This document shows, piece by piece, positions 38,061 to 48,384 of a DNA stretch of 64,000 nucleotides (the stretch's first letter is position 1; every line of letters starts with the position of its first letter). The DNA comes from Mercenaria mercenaria. Its lineage: Eukaryota; Mollusca; Bivalvia; Venerida; Veneridae. The notes beneath the pieces are model-generated. The model had not been told where the DNA came from. It made no database searches and saw only the letters and a list, made by a program, of their open reading frames with translations. The DNA is taken from positions 67,379,501 through 67,443,500 of the forward strand of contig NC_069367.1 in assembly GCF_021730395.1 (NCBI RefSeq), given 5' to 3'. Both the position numbers and the translations under genes were made by a program.

Positions 38061-39210
38061 TTAAAACAATACCAAAGTATGAGCCAAAAAGTGAGACATA
38101 CCAAAAAATGGTCCCAGACAATATTTAACATATACCAAACATAGCATCAGTGACAAGTACCATCATTGCCCATCGTCAGAAGATAAAAAATAGTGTTTAT
38201 GGGCATATACCAAGCATAGCCATCTGTGCACAGGAATGTGTAATCAGTCAGACACCTACCAAACTTTGTGTAAAATGCGAAATATACCAAAAAAATAGCC
38301 ATCAGTGAATGGTACCAAACCAGAAATTTGTTAGTACTTACCCCAGCAATCGTAAGAATATTTCCCAAACGCAGCCACCGTTAGCATAGTTAATGAGGAA
38401 AATACCAAAAATAACCATCTATAGACACTCTAAACACAACCTCAGTTTGGGGTGGTACCAAAGGGCCATAAAGAACATTACCGAATTGGCGATCAATTTT
38501 TCAGTACCAAACATGTCATCAGTCGCAGTACGAAGTAAACCCTCTGTCAGAAGATACCAAACATGAATCAGTGAAACAGATACCAACTGCATTTAGGGGG
38601 TACAATATAGCCATCAGTAAAAAAGAATCAAAATGCTATCAGTGGGTTTAGATACCAAACAAAAACCTTGTGAGACAATACCATCATGCCATCAGTGACA
38701 CAGATATCAAACATAGCCTTTGTTGGAAGATACCCAAAAATAGCCACTGTGAGACAGATACCAATCATAGCCCTCAGTGAGTCAATACAGGCATACCATA
38801 TATGAGTCAGATATAAACAACATCTTTTAGACAGAAACCCAAAATAGCCATCTGTGAAAAAGATATCAAAAACTCATAACAGATATAAAATGCCCTTATG
38901 AGCAATACCAAAATAGCCATTATGAGAAATACCCAACATAGCAATCTTGAGCGTACCCCAACTTGCCATTATGAGACAGATATCAAAAAATAGCCTCTAT
39001 GGACAGTCCAACATAGCGACTATGAAACGATTTTAAAAAAAACAGCCAACTATGAGACAGATACAATCATGCCCCAGTGAAACAGATAAACAAGCCTTAT
39101 GAGACGATACCCAAAAATAGCGACTATGAGACAGATACCAAGCTAGCCGACTATGAGACAGATACCAAACATGCCATCATGAGACGTACCCGCAAGCCCA
39201 AAAGTGAGTC
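38060..39210. repeat. 28-bp minisatellite array, about 40 units
   Basis: The unit is about GAGACAGATACCAAACATAG followed by CCATCAGT or CGACTAT. Clear neighbours at 39122 and 39149 give a period of 27. Other units vary in length, partly from the noise of the tract. Units abut without unique spacers. Confidence 0.85.
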
Positions 39211-40314
39211 GTGAGAGTTATTGTCTAATTATTTCAAAAACCTCACCTACAGACCTTTTTTAGTTATTGAAGTTTCTTCTGCAAGTTTTTCAGCAAAACA
39301 ATGATTTGCCTACCCAAAAACATAATGAAGTATAACTTTTGGCTTTGGTGGTGTTTGGTCCCCGGTGTATGGTAGGAAAAGTTAGGTGGGTTATACGGTT
39401 AGGGTTTTGGCTATTTTTTTGAAAAAAAAAAAATATGAGGGCTAATGGTCACACATTCAAAAATTACTTACAATCAGTTTTTCTTAAAAATACAACAAGG
39501 CAAATATTCAATTTAAAAAGTACTTTTTTGCGGTTACGATGCCCAATCGCTTTGCATAAAATGTCCCCGAAAAAAACGTTTTCGTTTCTTTAGGCGTTGT
39601 AAAAAAAACAAACGGTGGCATAGGCCCGTAATGTTTTTTTGACGACTTCTCTCTGAACCTGTCCGTTTTCCCATTATCGACAAAAAACAGTAGAAAAAGT
39701 TGCATTTGCCAAATCCAATATACCCCTTATTCCTGGCGACAAAGGTTTTTAGTTCATCTTCCCCCAGTTGTATGTATAATAGTCTATCACAATATCAAGA
39801 ATCTAGGGATCATATTTTGAAAAGCTGTCTCGAATCACAAAAAGGGGTTTGACAAGTCCGTTTAATGAACAGACATGTTTATTTCGATGTCGTCGTTGAA
39901 AGAAATCCAACAGTTTTTCTTCAAATAACTCTGGTGAATCGCTGAGAACAAAGTATGCTTGTCTGTTGTAATTTTATTTTCGTCATTTGTTTTTTAATCA
40001 TATCCCGATTTTGGATCTTGTCTCAGGTTTCAATGCTAAAAATGTTTACTTTATCTCCCCAAATTTTTGAGAAGAAATTTTTTACGACGTTTTTGAGTGA
40101 GAAAAATGAAGCTCAAATGCCGATTTCCCCGATACTTACCGAAAAAAAAACTTTTTAAACTTCTGCTTTTGATGGTCAGTACAAAGTGGGTGGTTTAAAA
40201 GGACTTTGTTTGGGAAACTTTTTAGCTAGAAAGAGTGGGGGAGATGAGACTTGTGTCTTCTGTATGCTCTGCTGTGAATTAGTCTAAGAAATTTTAACGA
40301 CTTTTTTGGTTTTT

Positions 40315-40510
40315 TTATTTTTTTAGGGATAGTGTTACTGGAAAATTCATTATTTTTTATGTTTATTACTCAGTTTTAAAAAAAAATTTAAAAGTAATTT
40401 GTAATTCAACCAAAACATGTTTCATCTCGTAAACTCTTTGTCATAATATATCATTCCTTTTTTGGGTTTTTAAAAATGTAGCGCCATCTTTTCCTGTTCG
40501 CGCTTTTGTG
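40315..40510. repeat. Segment duplicated at 48.38-48.62 kb
   Basis: TTAGGGATAGTGTTACTGGA, ATGTTTATTACTCAGT, AGTAATT.GTAATTCAAC and GCGCCATCTTTTCCTGTT occur in the same order and strand in both places. The 48-kb copy has about 110 extra bases before the last block. Confidence 0.7.
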
Positions 40511-41999
40511 CTTTTCTACCTGTTTTTTTTTGCTTTTAAAAAACCTCTTTGAATGGCTTGCTTCTTTTTTTGTCTGTTTTCCCTGTTGTTATTCCCAAAT
40601 TTAGAATTATGTCATATGTATTCAAAGCCCATTTGATTTGCGTCGGTCCCGCACAATTGGAAATTTCCCTTTGTCTCTTTTTTGCTCTTTTTAAAACCAG
40701 GTTCTTCACCAGTTTTTGGGAAAAGGGCCCGTTGTTCTCTTGATTTTGGGTTTGAAAAGCAAGGAAATTTGCCTTGTGTCGATACTACAGGTTTTTTTCC
40801 ATATCTATGTTTAAAGTCATGTTTAATTTTGTATATGATCCCAGTTTCTGGCAATTGGTAGGTTTGGTTGAAGCTAGCAAAGTATACTTTAGGTGGTCAA
40901 AAATTTTTTTACTTTATTCCGTATTTTGTACTGAAAAGTCTTCCGCCCTTTTGTAAAATCAAAGGGAAAAGATAGTTGTATGTTCCCCCTTTGATTTGAT
41001 ATTCCCTTTGCCATTGGGTTTTTATTGAGCTAGTAGGTCATCGTTACCGTTTCCCAAATTGGATTGCACCCTGGGATGCCATAGGTATTTCCTAAAAAAA
41101 GTTTTTCCTACATTTCCCGTTTTTTTCCCCTAACCAAGTAAAAATTTTCTTTATTTTTTTTTGCTATGAGTTTTAAAGCGTTTTTTCCCCTGGGTTTAAA
41201 ATTTCTTTCAAAATCCAAAAACCATTTTTTCAATATGTTTTTGTCTGAAGTTTTGAGTGTTCTCGAACACTCGTTTCTAATATTAAATGCAAATGGTAGT
41301 CAGTGGGATTAGTGATTTGGTTTTTCTTGTTAGCAAGTGTACGCTTTGATTTCAATGAGGATAGCCGTATCCACATTTGGGGTAGATGGTTTTTTTCATT
41401 TCTTGGAGACATACTATCACATCTTTGATTTTTTCACACGTTCAATTATCCCGAAACCCCATTTTCTTATCACTTTTTTTTAAAAGTTTTGAAGTTCATC
41501 TTCTTTTTGTTTGATGTATGCATGAGGGCCCCATTTCATCGCACTTTTCCAAATCGTTACAGAGACAAATCGTTCCCGTTTTTGTGTATATTTCTGAGTC
41601 CCTTTCTCAAAAACTTTATTCTTCAACCTTGGGTTTTTTTTAGCAAAATGAAGTGTACACCTTTTCCCTTTTCCCTATTTTCCTTGAGTTTTTTTCTTTT
41701 GGTTTTTGCGACAAATGTTTCTTTGTTTATGTGTTCACCCCAATTTTAAATTTTATCACTTTACGTCTCACACTTTTCTCGGTTATTGTCAGTCTTTCTG
41801 TTGAAGTTTAGTGTTTTACGGGGGTTCTAATTTACGATTTCTTTTGTATGTACCCAAAAAATAACTTTTTTTAAACCATTGCTTTTGTTTTGGGCAAAAC
41901 AAAGTAGGGGGTTTAAGCCCCCCAAAAAACCCTTTGATTTGGGCGAACAATTTTTGTAGGGGAGGGGGGGTATGCATTTTAGTGTCATCTGATCAGAAA

Positions 42000-42850
42000 T
42001 CGGTCGGTGCAGCCCCGAATTTTCTTAGCTCGATAGGAATGAGCGATCAACAGGTAGTGGAGAATTATCCGTAAAGGGAAGGGATAGCCAAAAAGGGCCC
42101 TCATCTAAAAGAAAAAAGTTTACAAAAATTGTGCGTGCATCAAATAGAAGAGGGACGGGATCCATCGAGTTCAAAAAAAATGGTCTACGATATTCAAACT
42201 AATCTGTACGAAGACGAAATCAAAGAAGCCAAAAAAAAGACCGGACAATTAGACGTTACTACAGCAAGATTCTTTTTCAGATAGGTTGTTGGCGAAAAGG
42301 TGAGTGTAGACTTTGAGCTTGATACTAGTATTTTCCTTAACGGTAAACAAACATCAAAAGGGAAAAACATTTGATTTGAAATTGCGAAATGGTGAGGGCA
42401 AAAGAAAGAAAGTTAACTGACACATGTTTTTTCTTTCTGTTTCAGTAAAATGGAAGAATCGACAGTGCATCGATAGATACGTGTGATAATGATGCGATCA
42501 CCCGATATCATTAGTCCAACTTTGACGCCCAAGCCCACATTAGTTTAAATCGGAAAAGTCCTGTGAAAGGGGAAACAGAGGATTCACAAGCGCAAACCGT
42601 ACGCTAACCCTTTGAAAAGGTTACAAAGCAAGCACACCAGCAGTCTTTGACCGAAAAGGCTTTGGGGGAAAAAAGGGAAAATGAGCTACTGTTAGTCATC
42701 AGAGAGAACTGTCCCAAGCCCGCAAAAGGCAAGGGCGAAGTGTGTGCTCATAGTTTTCCGCCAGAAAGACATAAATGGTGCCTTTCGGTCACACATTTTT
42801 CGAATATTGGTCGATGATAAAAAAATGGCAATGCTGTTCGCAAAGCCAAA
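42000..42850 (+). other. Coding-like segment with a possible intron, unrecognised
   Basis: Several plus-strand stretches read as ordinary protein: MVYDIQTNLYEDEIKEAKKK from 42180 and, further on, EKRENELLLVIRENCPKPAK near 42.68 kb, then HSFPPERHKWCLSVTHF. Frames change between them, as elsewhere in this noisy tract. A well-formed intron candidate lies between, with donor AAAAG/GTGAGTGT at 42299/42300 and acceptor TTTCTGTTTCAG/T ending at 42445. The polypeptide pieces match no family I recognise. It lies on the same strand and about 1 kb upstream of the Fanzor, so it could be a passenger of the same element or an unrelated host gene. Confidence 0.3.
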
Positions 42851-43506
42851 ATAAGATCGAGCGTAAAGTGAAAAAAGATTTTTACTTTTGCTTTGTTCTG
42901 GAAAGATGTGATGCATTGAAAAAAAATGTTTAGAAAGTGCGTGTCTTTGATATAGTATGTAAAAAATAGCAAACCCACTTGGTTTGAAGATTTGAAAAAT
43001 TCCCAAACGAGATCGGGGGTATCATGTTTCGTCGTGACAAAGACGCTGTACGAAACCTTTTTTTTTAACTTTTTTTATTAAGATACGTTAGCCTTGGAAA
43101 AATTTGGCTATGTCGACTCATACGGAGAAAACTTTTCATAAATTATGGGCATGGGTGTGTTTAAAATTTTTGTCGTGGTGGAAAAAAAGCCAGTTTGCTA
43201 ATCCCTAAAAGTTTTCAATTTCAAAGCAAAATAGATGGTCTAAATAGGCATAAGGGTTTCAGCAGTAAAAATATCGTGTCCAATTTTCAAGTTTTGGGTG
43301 ACATTTCGTTTTTCAACCCTAAGCTAACGGCATGGCCGAGGTACGGCCGCGTATTGTTCAGCATCGCAATTTCACCTTTAGAAAAAAAATAAGTACCAAA
43401 TTTCCCCGATCTGCATTTTTTCCGGATTGCACTGGTTGTCTCGAGACCAAACGTATTTGAAATCCAAAGTGGGATGTATAGAATTCTAGATGTTTGAAAT
43501 TTTTTT

Positions 43507-43640
43507 TACTAACAGACCGAGGAGAAAATTCCCAAGCGTCATGTTGATTGTTTTCCTACCGATCGATATTTGAAGAACAATTAGCATCAGGATTATGACA
43601 AAATGCTTAAAATCCTGTGGGACAGGACAAATGCCAGATT
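43507..43640 (+). repeat. Left imperfect direct repeat flanking the Fanzor
   Basis: About 130 bp align with 45728-45865. The shared blocks, in order, are GAGAAAATTCC, TTGTTTTCCT, GATCGA.ATTTG, TTAGCA.CAGGAT, ATCCTGTG and CAGGACAAA. I judge identity at roughly two thirds by eye. Confidence 0.6.
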
Positions 43641-43809
43641 AAACAAATGCTTTCAGCTATTAACACATTCGACCCGCATGACGACTTTTCTAGTTTCTGT
43701 TGAAACAGGCATTGGTAAACTTTTGATGAAAAAAAAGTATTAAAGGGAAATATTATTTTTCTTAGTCCCAATAAAGCCGGTTGCACTTCGGTTCAAACCT
43801 CACTTCAAA

Positions 43810-45246
43810 ATGAAGAGAAAACGAGAACAGATGACTTTGTGGAAAGCTGCGTTTGTCAACGGGCAGGAAACGTTCAAGTCCTGGATTGACAAGGCACGAA
43901 TGCTGGAATTGAACTGTGACGTCTCTTCTGCAAGCTCGACACATTACTCTGATCTGAACTTGAAGACAAAGTGTGCCAAGACAGACGACAAATTTATGTG
44001 TAATTATTCTGTCTGCATACGACCGACTTCTAAGCAGAAGCGAACGTTGAACCAGATGCTCAAGGTGAGCAACTATGCTTACAATTGGTGCAATTACCTA
44101 GTTAAGGAGAAAGACTTCAAACCGAAGCAGTTCGACTTGCAAAGAATTGTCGCTAAAACGAATTCAACAGACGTTCCGGCCGAATACAGGCTTCCAGGAG
44201 ACGACTGGTTTTTCGACAACAAGATGTCCTCTATCAAGACAACGGCCTGTAAGAACTTTTGCACCATGTACAAGTCTACTCAAACCAACCAGAAGAAAAC
44301 AAAGGTCGATCTCAGAAACAAAGACATTGTTCAGTTACGCGAAGGATCGTTTGAAGTTCAAAGCAAGTACGTGAGATTGCTAACGGAAAAAGACATACCA
44401 GGCGAACGAATTCGGCAATCGAGAATTGCTTTGATGCCAGACAGTTTTTCGAAATCAAAGAAGGACTGGAAAGAAAGGTTTCTCAGGCTTTCGAAAAATG
44501 TATCTAAGATACCACCTTTGAGTCACGACATGAAGGTATGCAAACGTCCGAATGGGAAATTCATACTGCAGATTTCGTGCGATCCAATATGTACTCGACA
44601 GATACAAGTGCAAACTTCAGATTCGATATGTTCAATCGATCCGGGAGGCAGGACGTTTGCGACATGCTATGATCCTAGCAATATAAAGACATTTCAAATC
44701 GGACCTGAGGCAGACAAAAAGGAAATCATTCACGAATTTCACAACAAGATCGATTATGTTCACCGTCTCTTGTCGCATGCTCAGGAGAAAAAGCAGACGC
44801 AAGCGGTGCAAGACAGAATTGGACAACTGAAGAAGCTGCACCTCAAACTGAAAACGTACGTCGACGACGTGCACTTGAAATTGTGCTCGTACCTGGTCAA
44901 GAACTACAAACTGGTCGTTCTCGGCAAGATATCGGTTTCGTCCATCGTGAGAAAAGACAGGCCGAACCATCTTGCCAAAAGCGCTAACAGGGACTTGCTC
45001 TGTTGGCAGCACTACAGATTCAGACAGAGATTGTTACACAGAGTCCGTGGCACGGACTGCGAAGTGATCATACAAGACGAACGTTACACTTCAAAGACCT
45101 GTGGTAATTGCGGTGTGAAGAACAACAAACTGGGTGGAAAGGAAACGTTTATTTGTGAAAGTTGCAATTACAAAACTCATCGAGACGTCAATGGAGCGAG
45201 AAACATTCTGTGCAAATACTTGGGACTTTTTCCATTTGCAGCATAA
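43810..45246 (+). CDS. Fanzor, eukaryotic TnpB-like RNA-guided (OMEGA) endonuclease
   Basis: A single intact exon of 478 codons. Fanzors are nuclear, transposon-borne relatives of TnpB and Cas12 that cut DNA under guidance of an RNA encoded next to them. Seen here are a basic N-terminus (KRKR at 2-5, a plausible nuclear signal), a helical and wedge-like N-terminal half with CIRPTSKQKRTLNQML at 69-84, and RuvC I SIDPGGRTFAT with D277. At the RuvC II strand, KLVVLGKIS (367-375) carries G372 where TnpB has its Glu. DERYTSKTCGNC follows with E424, the displaced Glu position known in Fanzors, then a zinc ribbon C431/C434...C449/C452 and RuvC III HRDVNGARN with D459. All three expected acidic residues are present, so it looks active. 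An in-frame stop at 43741 precedes ATG 43810, the first Met. The gene is GC-richer than its surroundings. Fanzor2-type is my best guess. Fanzors are known from the clam Mercenaria mercenaria. Confidence 0.95.
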   Translation: MKRKREQMTLWKAAFVNGQETFKSWIDKARMLELNCDVSSASSTHYSDLNLKTKCAKTDDKFMCNYSVCIRPTSKQKRTLNQMLKVSNYAYNWCNYLVKEKDFKPKQFDLQRIVAKTNSTDVPAEYRLPGDDWFFDNKMSSIKTTACKNFCTMYKSTQTNQKKTKVDLRNKDIVQLREGSFEVQSKYVRLLTEKDIPGERIRQSRIALMPDSFSKSKKDWKERFLRLSKNVSKIPPLSHDMKVCKRPNGKFILQISCDPICTRQIQVQTSDSICSIDPGGRTFATCYDPSNIKTFQIGPEADKKEIIHEFHNKIDYVHRLLSHAQEKKQTQAVQDRIGQLKKLHLKLKTYVDDVHLKLCSYLVKNYKLVVLGKISVSSIVRKDRPNHLAKSANRDLLCWQHYRFRQRLLHRVRGTDCEVIIQDERYTSKTCGNCGVKNNKLGGKETFICESCNYKTHRDVNGARNILCKYLGLFPFAA

Positions 45247-45440
45247 CGAAAGAAATTGACAATTAATTGTTCGGGTTCGATTCTATCCCCAGGGCTCGAA
45301 GGCATTTTTGTCACAGATTTTGCCAATGCAAGATCTGGGGCAAGAATGTCTCCGGGTCAAAAGAGTCAAGCTGGAAAGATTGCGGGGACAGGTGCTCAAA
45401 CGCCTTTCCATTTCCGGTATATATAAAAACACAATGCTTT
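45247..45440 (+). ncRNA. Candidate guide (omega) RNA region 3' of the Fanzor
   Basis: OMEGA guide RNAs of TnpB and Fanzor are known to overlap or follow the 3' end of the nuclease ORF. Here the ~190 bp after the stop remain GC-richer than the flanks. They begin with a perfect 12-bp palindrome ACAATTAATTGT at 45259-45270 and contain short complementary blocks around ATCCCCAGGG and TCTGGGGCAA. The texture drops to AT-rich after about 45440. The location is inferred from family knowledge. I did not fold it and cannot set the guide boundary. Confidence 0.4.
45418..45427 (+). promoter_or_regulatory. TATA-like box downstream of the Fanzor
   Basis: TATATATAAA is a good match to a TATA box, sitting at the 3' edge of the GC-rich Fanzor flank. 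No gene is clearly placed to use it, and AT-rich DNA gives such matches by chance. Confidence 0.2.
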
Positions 45441-45727
45441 GACATTTCTCATGTATCATTGTTTTGAATTACAGTTTCTCCCGTATTGGACAATATCATA
45501 CAAAGCCAGTGATGCCATCATAAATTAGCTTTCCTACTAATACTTAAAAACCTCGAATGTGGACAGTGTTGGCAAATTTGTCCAGGTATACACTAATGCA
45601 ATGTTTTAAAATTCCTTATACTATCATCACACTGTCATAGGAGAAGTTTCTCCCTACATTGGACGCTGAAGTAGAATGACTTTGCTATCAGACAAGTAGT
45701 AAAAAAATGTTCAACAATATGTAATGC

Positions 45728-45865
45728 ATTACTAATACAAGAGAAAATTCCAACATAATCTTGTTTTCCTTCTGATCGAAATTTGGAAAAAGTTAGCAAC
45801 AGGATAGTAAGGAAATGATAACTATCCTGTGACGCATCAGGACAAAATTCCAACATGTAGTACAG
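45728..45865 (+). repeat. Right imperfect direct repeat flanking the Fanzor
   Basis: This is the partner of 43507-43640 in the same orientation, about 480 bp beyond the Fanzor stop. The short motif AAAATTCCAACAT occurs inside it twice (45743 and 45845) and again at 46228. Confidence 0.6.
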
Positions 45866-45894
45866 TATGAGATCGGTATCATGGATAGACATTC

Positions 45895-46120
45895 GATGCT
45901 TTTCCCCGTACATCTAACTGCGGCGTCCGGACAGTTAGGCAACCAAAGAGTGTATTCGCACATCTCATTAGAGGAACGTCGTGCTTCCCTTTGGCGGGGC
46001 AAGAGCATTTAATCCCTGTCCATGAATCCTCGCAGCGTCGGGTTAAGCAATTCCCTATACCGGCTTCGCTGCCTCGCCAAATATAGAGTCGGGTCGTTAC
46101 AACCAGCATTAACACTTAAC
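45895..46120. other. GC-richer island, unidentified
   Basis: This ~220-bp patch is clearly richer in G+C than its neighbours. Minus-strand frames through it are Cys-rich (CEDSWTGIKCSC) but none is complete or recognised. It may be part of a repeat. Confidence 0.3.
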
Positions 46121-46386
46121 CCATGCCGATCAGAAATCCAAATAAGGGAGGAAAAAATGCTCAACATCAGGTAAGGACTATGATACAATTATACCATCAT
46201 GTAGGATTACGGTTGGATGTAGGATAAAATTCCAACATCATACTATTGCATCGAAAAGCATTTCAAATCTCTGATATAGCCTTAGGGTCAGGTTTTGACA
46301 TTCCGATAGCTTGATACTAGTCTTGTAATGATTTTGCATTACAGCTTACTTGATAGTTTGATAAGAGACATCTCTAGGATTTTGTA

Positions 46387-46635
46387 ATGGTCTTACATAA
46401 TGTTCAAGTTATCGCATTGAGACTATACTTTGTAAGTGCTATATATTTTCAATACCAAGAGTACCAGAGATTTGACTGCAATTTCGATGCAGCAGCCTGG
46501 GGTTGGATATATGAAGGGCACAGTGACAAAGATAAAATGAGACGTTCAAGAAAAAATGATCAGTCAGAAATCAAGAATTTTGTTGTTCAAAGTGTTGAAA
46601 TTTTGAAGGACCATCTATCTCAGAAGTATTGTTAA
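46387..46635 (+). other. Possible terminal exon, unrecognised
   Basis: From about 46455 the frame reads YQEYQRFDCNFDAAAWGWIY and later SEIKNFVVQSVEILKDHLSQ, ending KYC and a stop at 46633-46635. The composition is protein-like and the C-terminal helix is charged, but no domain is recognised and the upstream splice acceptor is unclear. It lies 1.1 kb beyond the Fanzor on the same strand. Confidence 0.25.
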
Positions 46636-47039
46636 ATAGTATAACACGTCTCATTTCATCTTTGCCAACGACCCTTACTTGATCTAATTATATGTATCTC
46701 CGAGATGTGATAGACCACACTTGCCTACCAAGTACACTTAATACACAAAGGCACTACCAGCATGAGTGAACATGTTTACTCACACTGGTGAATGCCAGTG
46801 TCTCTTAACATTTCATTGGGATAGCATACTTAGCATACAAGCTGGCAAAGTATTAATTGCGGACAGACAGGACAGGCTATTGGACTCATAATACAGACAA
46901 CAACATTAAACCTTCATCTCGGAGACCTTTACCATTACTTTTTATATTGAAAGATAACAAACACAATAAGCAAAAGTGTGCCTCTTTTACGGGCATAGCC
47001 ACTTGCACGGACAAAGTTCATCATACAAAACAATTTTTC

Positions 47040-47525
47040 ATGGAAAAAAATATATATAACCAAGTGTTTCAGAACAAGATTTTTGCATGCATTTATTACG
47101 CTAGCGAACTGACTTTCTTGTCCTAAAAGAAATATTTTTTACATCTATGCAATAGAAAACTACGAGGGTCGAAACTTGCAACTTTGCAAATGGCGCATTA
47201 CTGTTATGTTGACAATACGGTATGTCACTTCTGAGCTAAAAATCACATATTTCCACAGTTGTGTAAATTATGCCAAATTAACATCGAAACAAGAAAGGGT
47301 TTAGCTTTCGAATGAGACCATCATCATGAATTTTCATTGAGAAATGAATAAGATATTTACGTTTCAAAATCACTCATTTTCGCGAGCATTTCACATGAAT
47401 TTCAACAATTTTTCAGAGTAAAAAAAATACATAACCAAGTGTTTCAGAACAAGATTTTTGCATGCATTCATTACGCTTGCAAACAGGCTTTCTTGTCCTA
47501 AAAGAGATATTTTTTACATTCATGC
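47040..47525. repeat. Direct repeat of about 105 bp, period 375 bp
   Basis: AACCAAGTGTTTCAGAACAA begins at 47058 and again at 47433. Both copies continue through TTTTTGCATGCATT, ATTACGCT and TTTCTTGTCCTAAAAGA to ATATTTTTTACAT. Confidence 0.85.
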
Positions 47526-48384
47526 GTTAACAAAATATGAGCTCCCAAAATTTGACAGAAATTGCATCATTCTGCACACATACCGTTGCGCGAAAAAAGT
47601 CAAAATGAAGTGTTTATTTCCACTACAAACTTATCAAAGCAAGATAATGTCATTCACTGACATAAAATCTACCTACCTTTTCATTTTGTTACTTCCAAAC
47701 CCTCCAAATTATTCCATAAAGCTCCAAAACTCAGAGAGAACTTTTTACTTTCATTCTGTTCAATGCAGTTGTGACTGCCACGCACTGTCTGTATGTGTAC
47801 GCTGTAAATTGATCAAGAACGTCACAGTTGTTTCGCAGACTTCTCCGTTTTACTGTTTTTATAATGCTAAAAGCCTTGTACACACTAAATCATCGAAACC
47901 TTGAGTATTCTACAGTGTTTCAAATAAGCTGTTTTGTATCACAAATGTGCACAACGCTTTAGATCAGAATGCAACCTTGTTTGGCAGCAAAAATGCATGT
48001 TTTCAGAAAAAAGTCTGTTTTATTGACGGTAAAGTGTTACAGGTACATTGCTTACGCCTTAAGCATACAAAATAGAAAATGTCTCATGGAACTGTTATCA
48101 ATATGGGTTGTTTCACGTCAAAATTGTGCGCAATGTCGACAATCAGTGCACCTCTGGGTTTTATCTGTAAATCACAATAGAAGCAGTTCTTGTGTTACTG
48201 CTAGTGTTTCGGAGATAGATCAAGCATTACCCTTTCTGATATAAAAGTGTAAGTGGTAATTGTTCATTGAAATACAAAGGAAAATTCATTGTTGATATAG
48301 TACACAGTTGTGCGTCGAAACTGGCATCGCTCTGACTGTGTATTAATGTCTGAGAACATATAACAGCTCTTCTGACTTTACTTT

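Larger units (their letters stand above)
36530..43760. other. Noisy sequence tract, block 2
   Basis: Same texture as 28.45-35.96 kb. It holds the minisatellite and satellite repeats of 36.9-39.2 kb, a segment similar to 48.4 kb and a coding-like + strand segment at 42.0-42.85 kb, each listed separately. Several minus-strand stretches between 39.5 and 41.4 kb are coding-like in composition, for example around 40612-40854, but I recognise no family in them. The texture returns to normal just before the Fanzor ORF. Confidence 0.55.

Noticed and set aside
38060-39210. CRISPR-like array
   Set aside because: The 27-28 bp units abut with no unique spacers, and the host is an animal; this is a minisatellite.
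42692-43006. 104-codon minus-strand open frame
   Set aside because: It is antisense to a more protein-like plus-strand reading and lies in noisy sequence.
45267-45467. Small Cys-rich open frame after the Fanzor
   Set aside because: The Cys spacing does not match the Fanzor ribbon and no domain is recognised. The region is better explained as the gene's 3' flank and candidate guide RNA.
42000-46640. IS607-type serine recombinase partner for the Fanzor
   Set aside because: I looked for the serine-recombinase catalytic block and an N-terminal helix-turn-helix on both strands and saw neither.
47458-47904. 148-codon plus-strand open frame
   Set aside because: It starts inside a direct repeat, shows no domain and has no splice context; chance is likelier.
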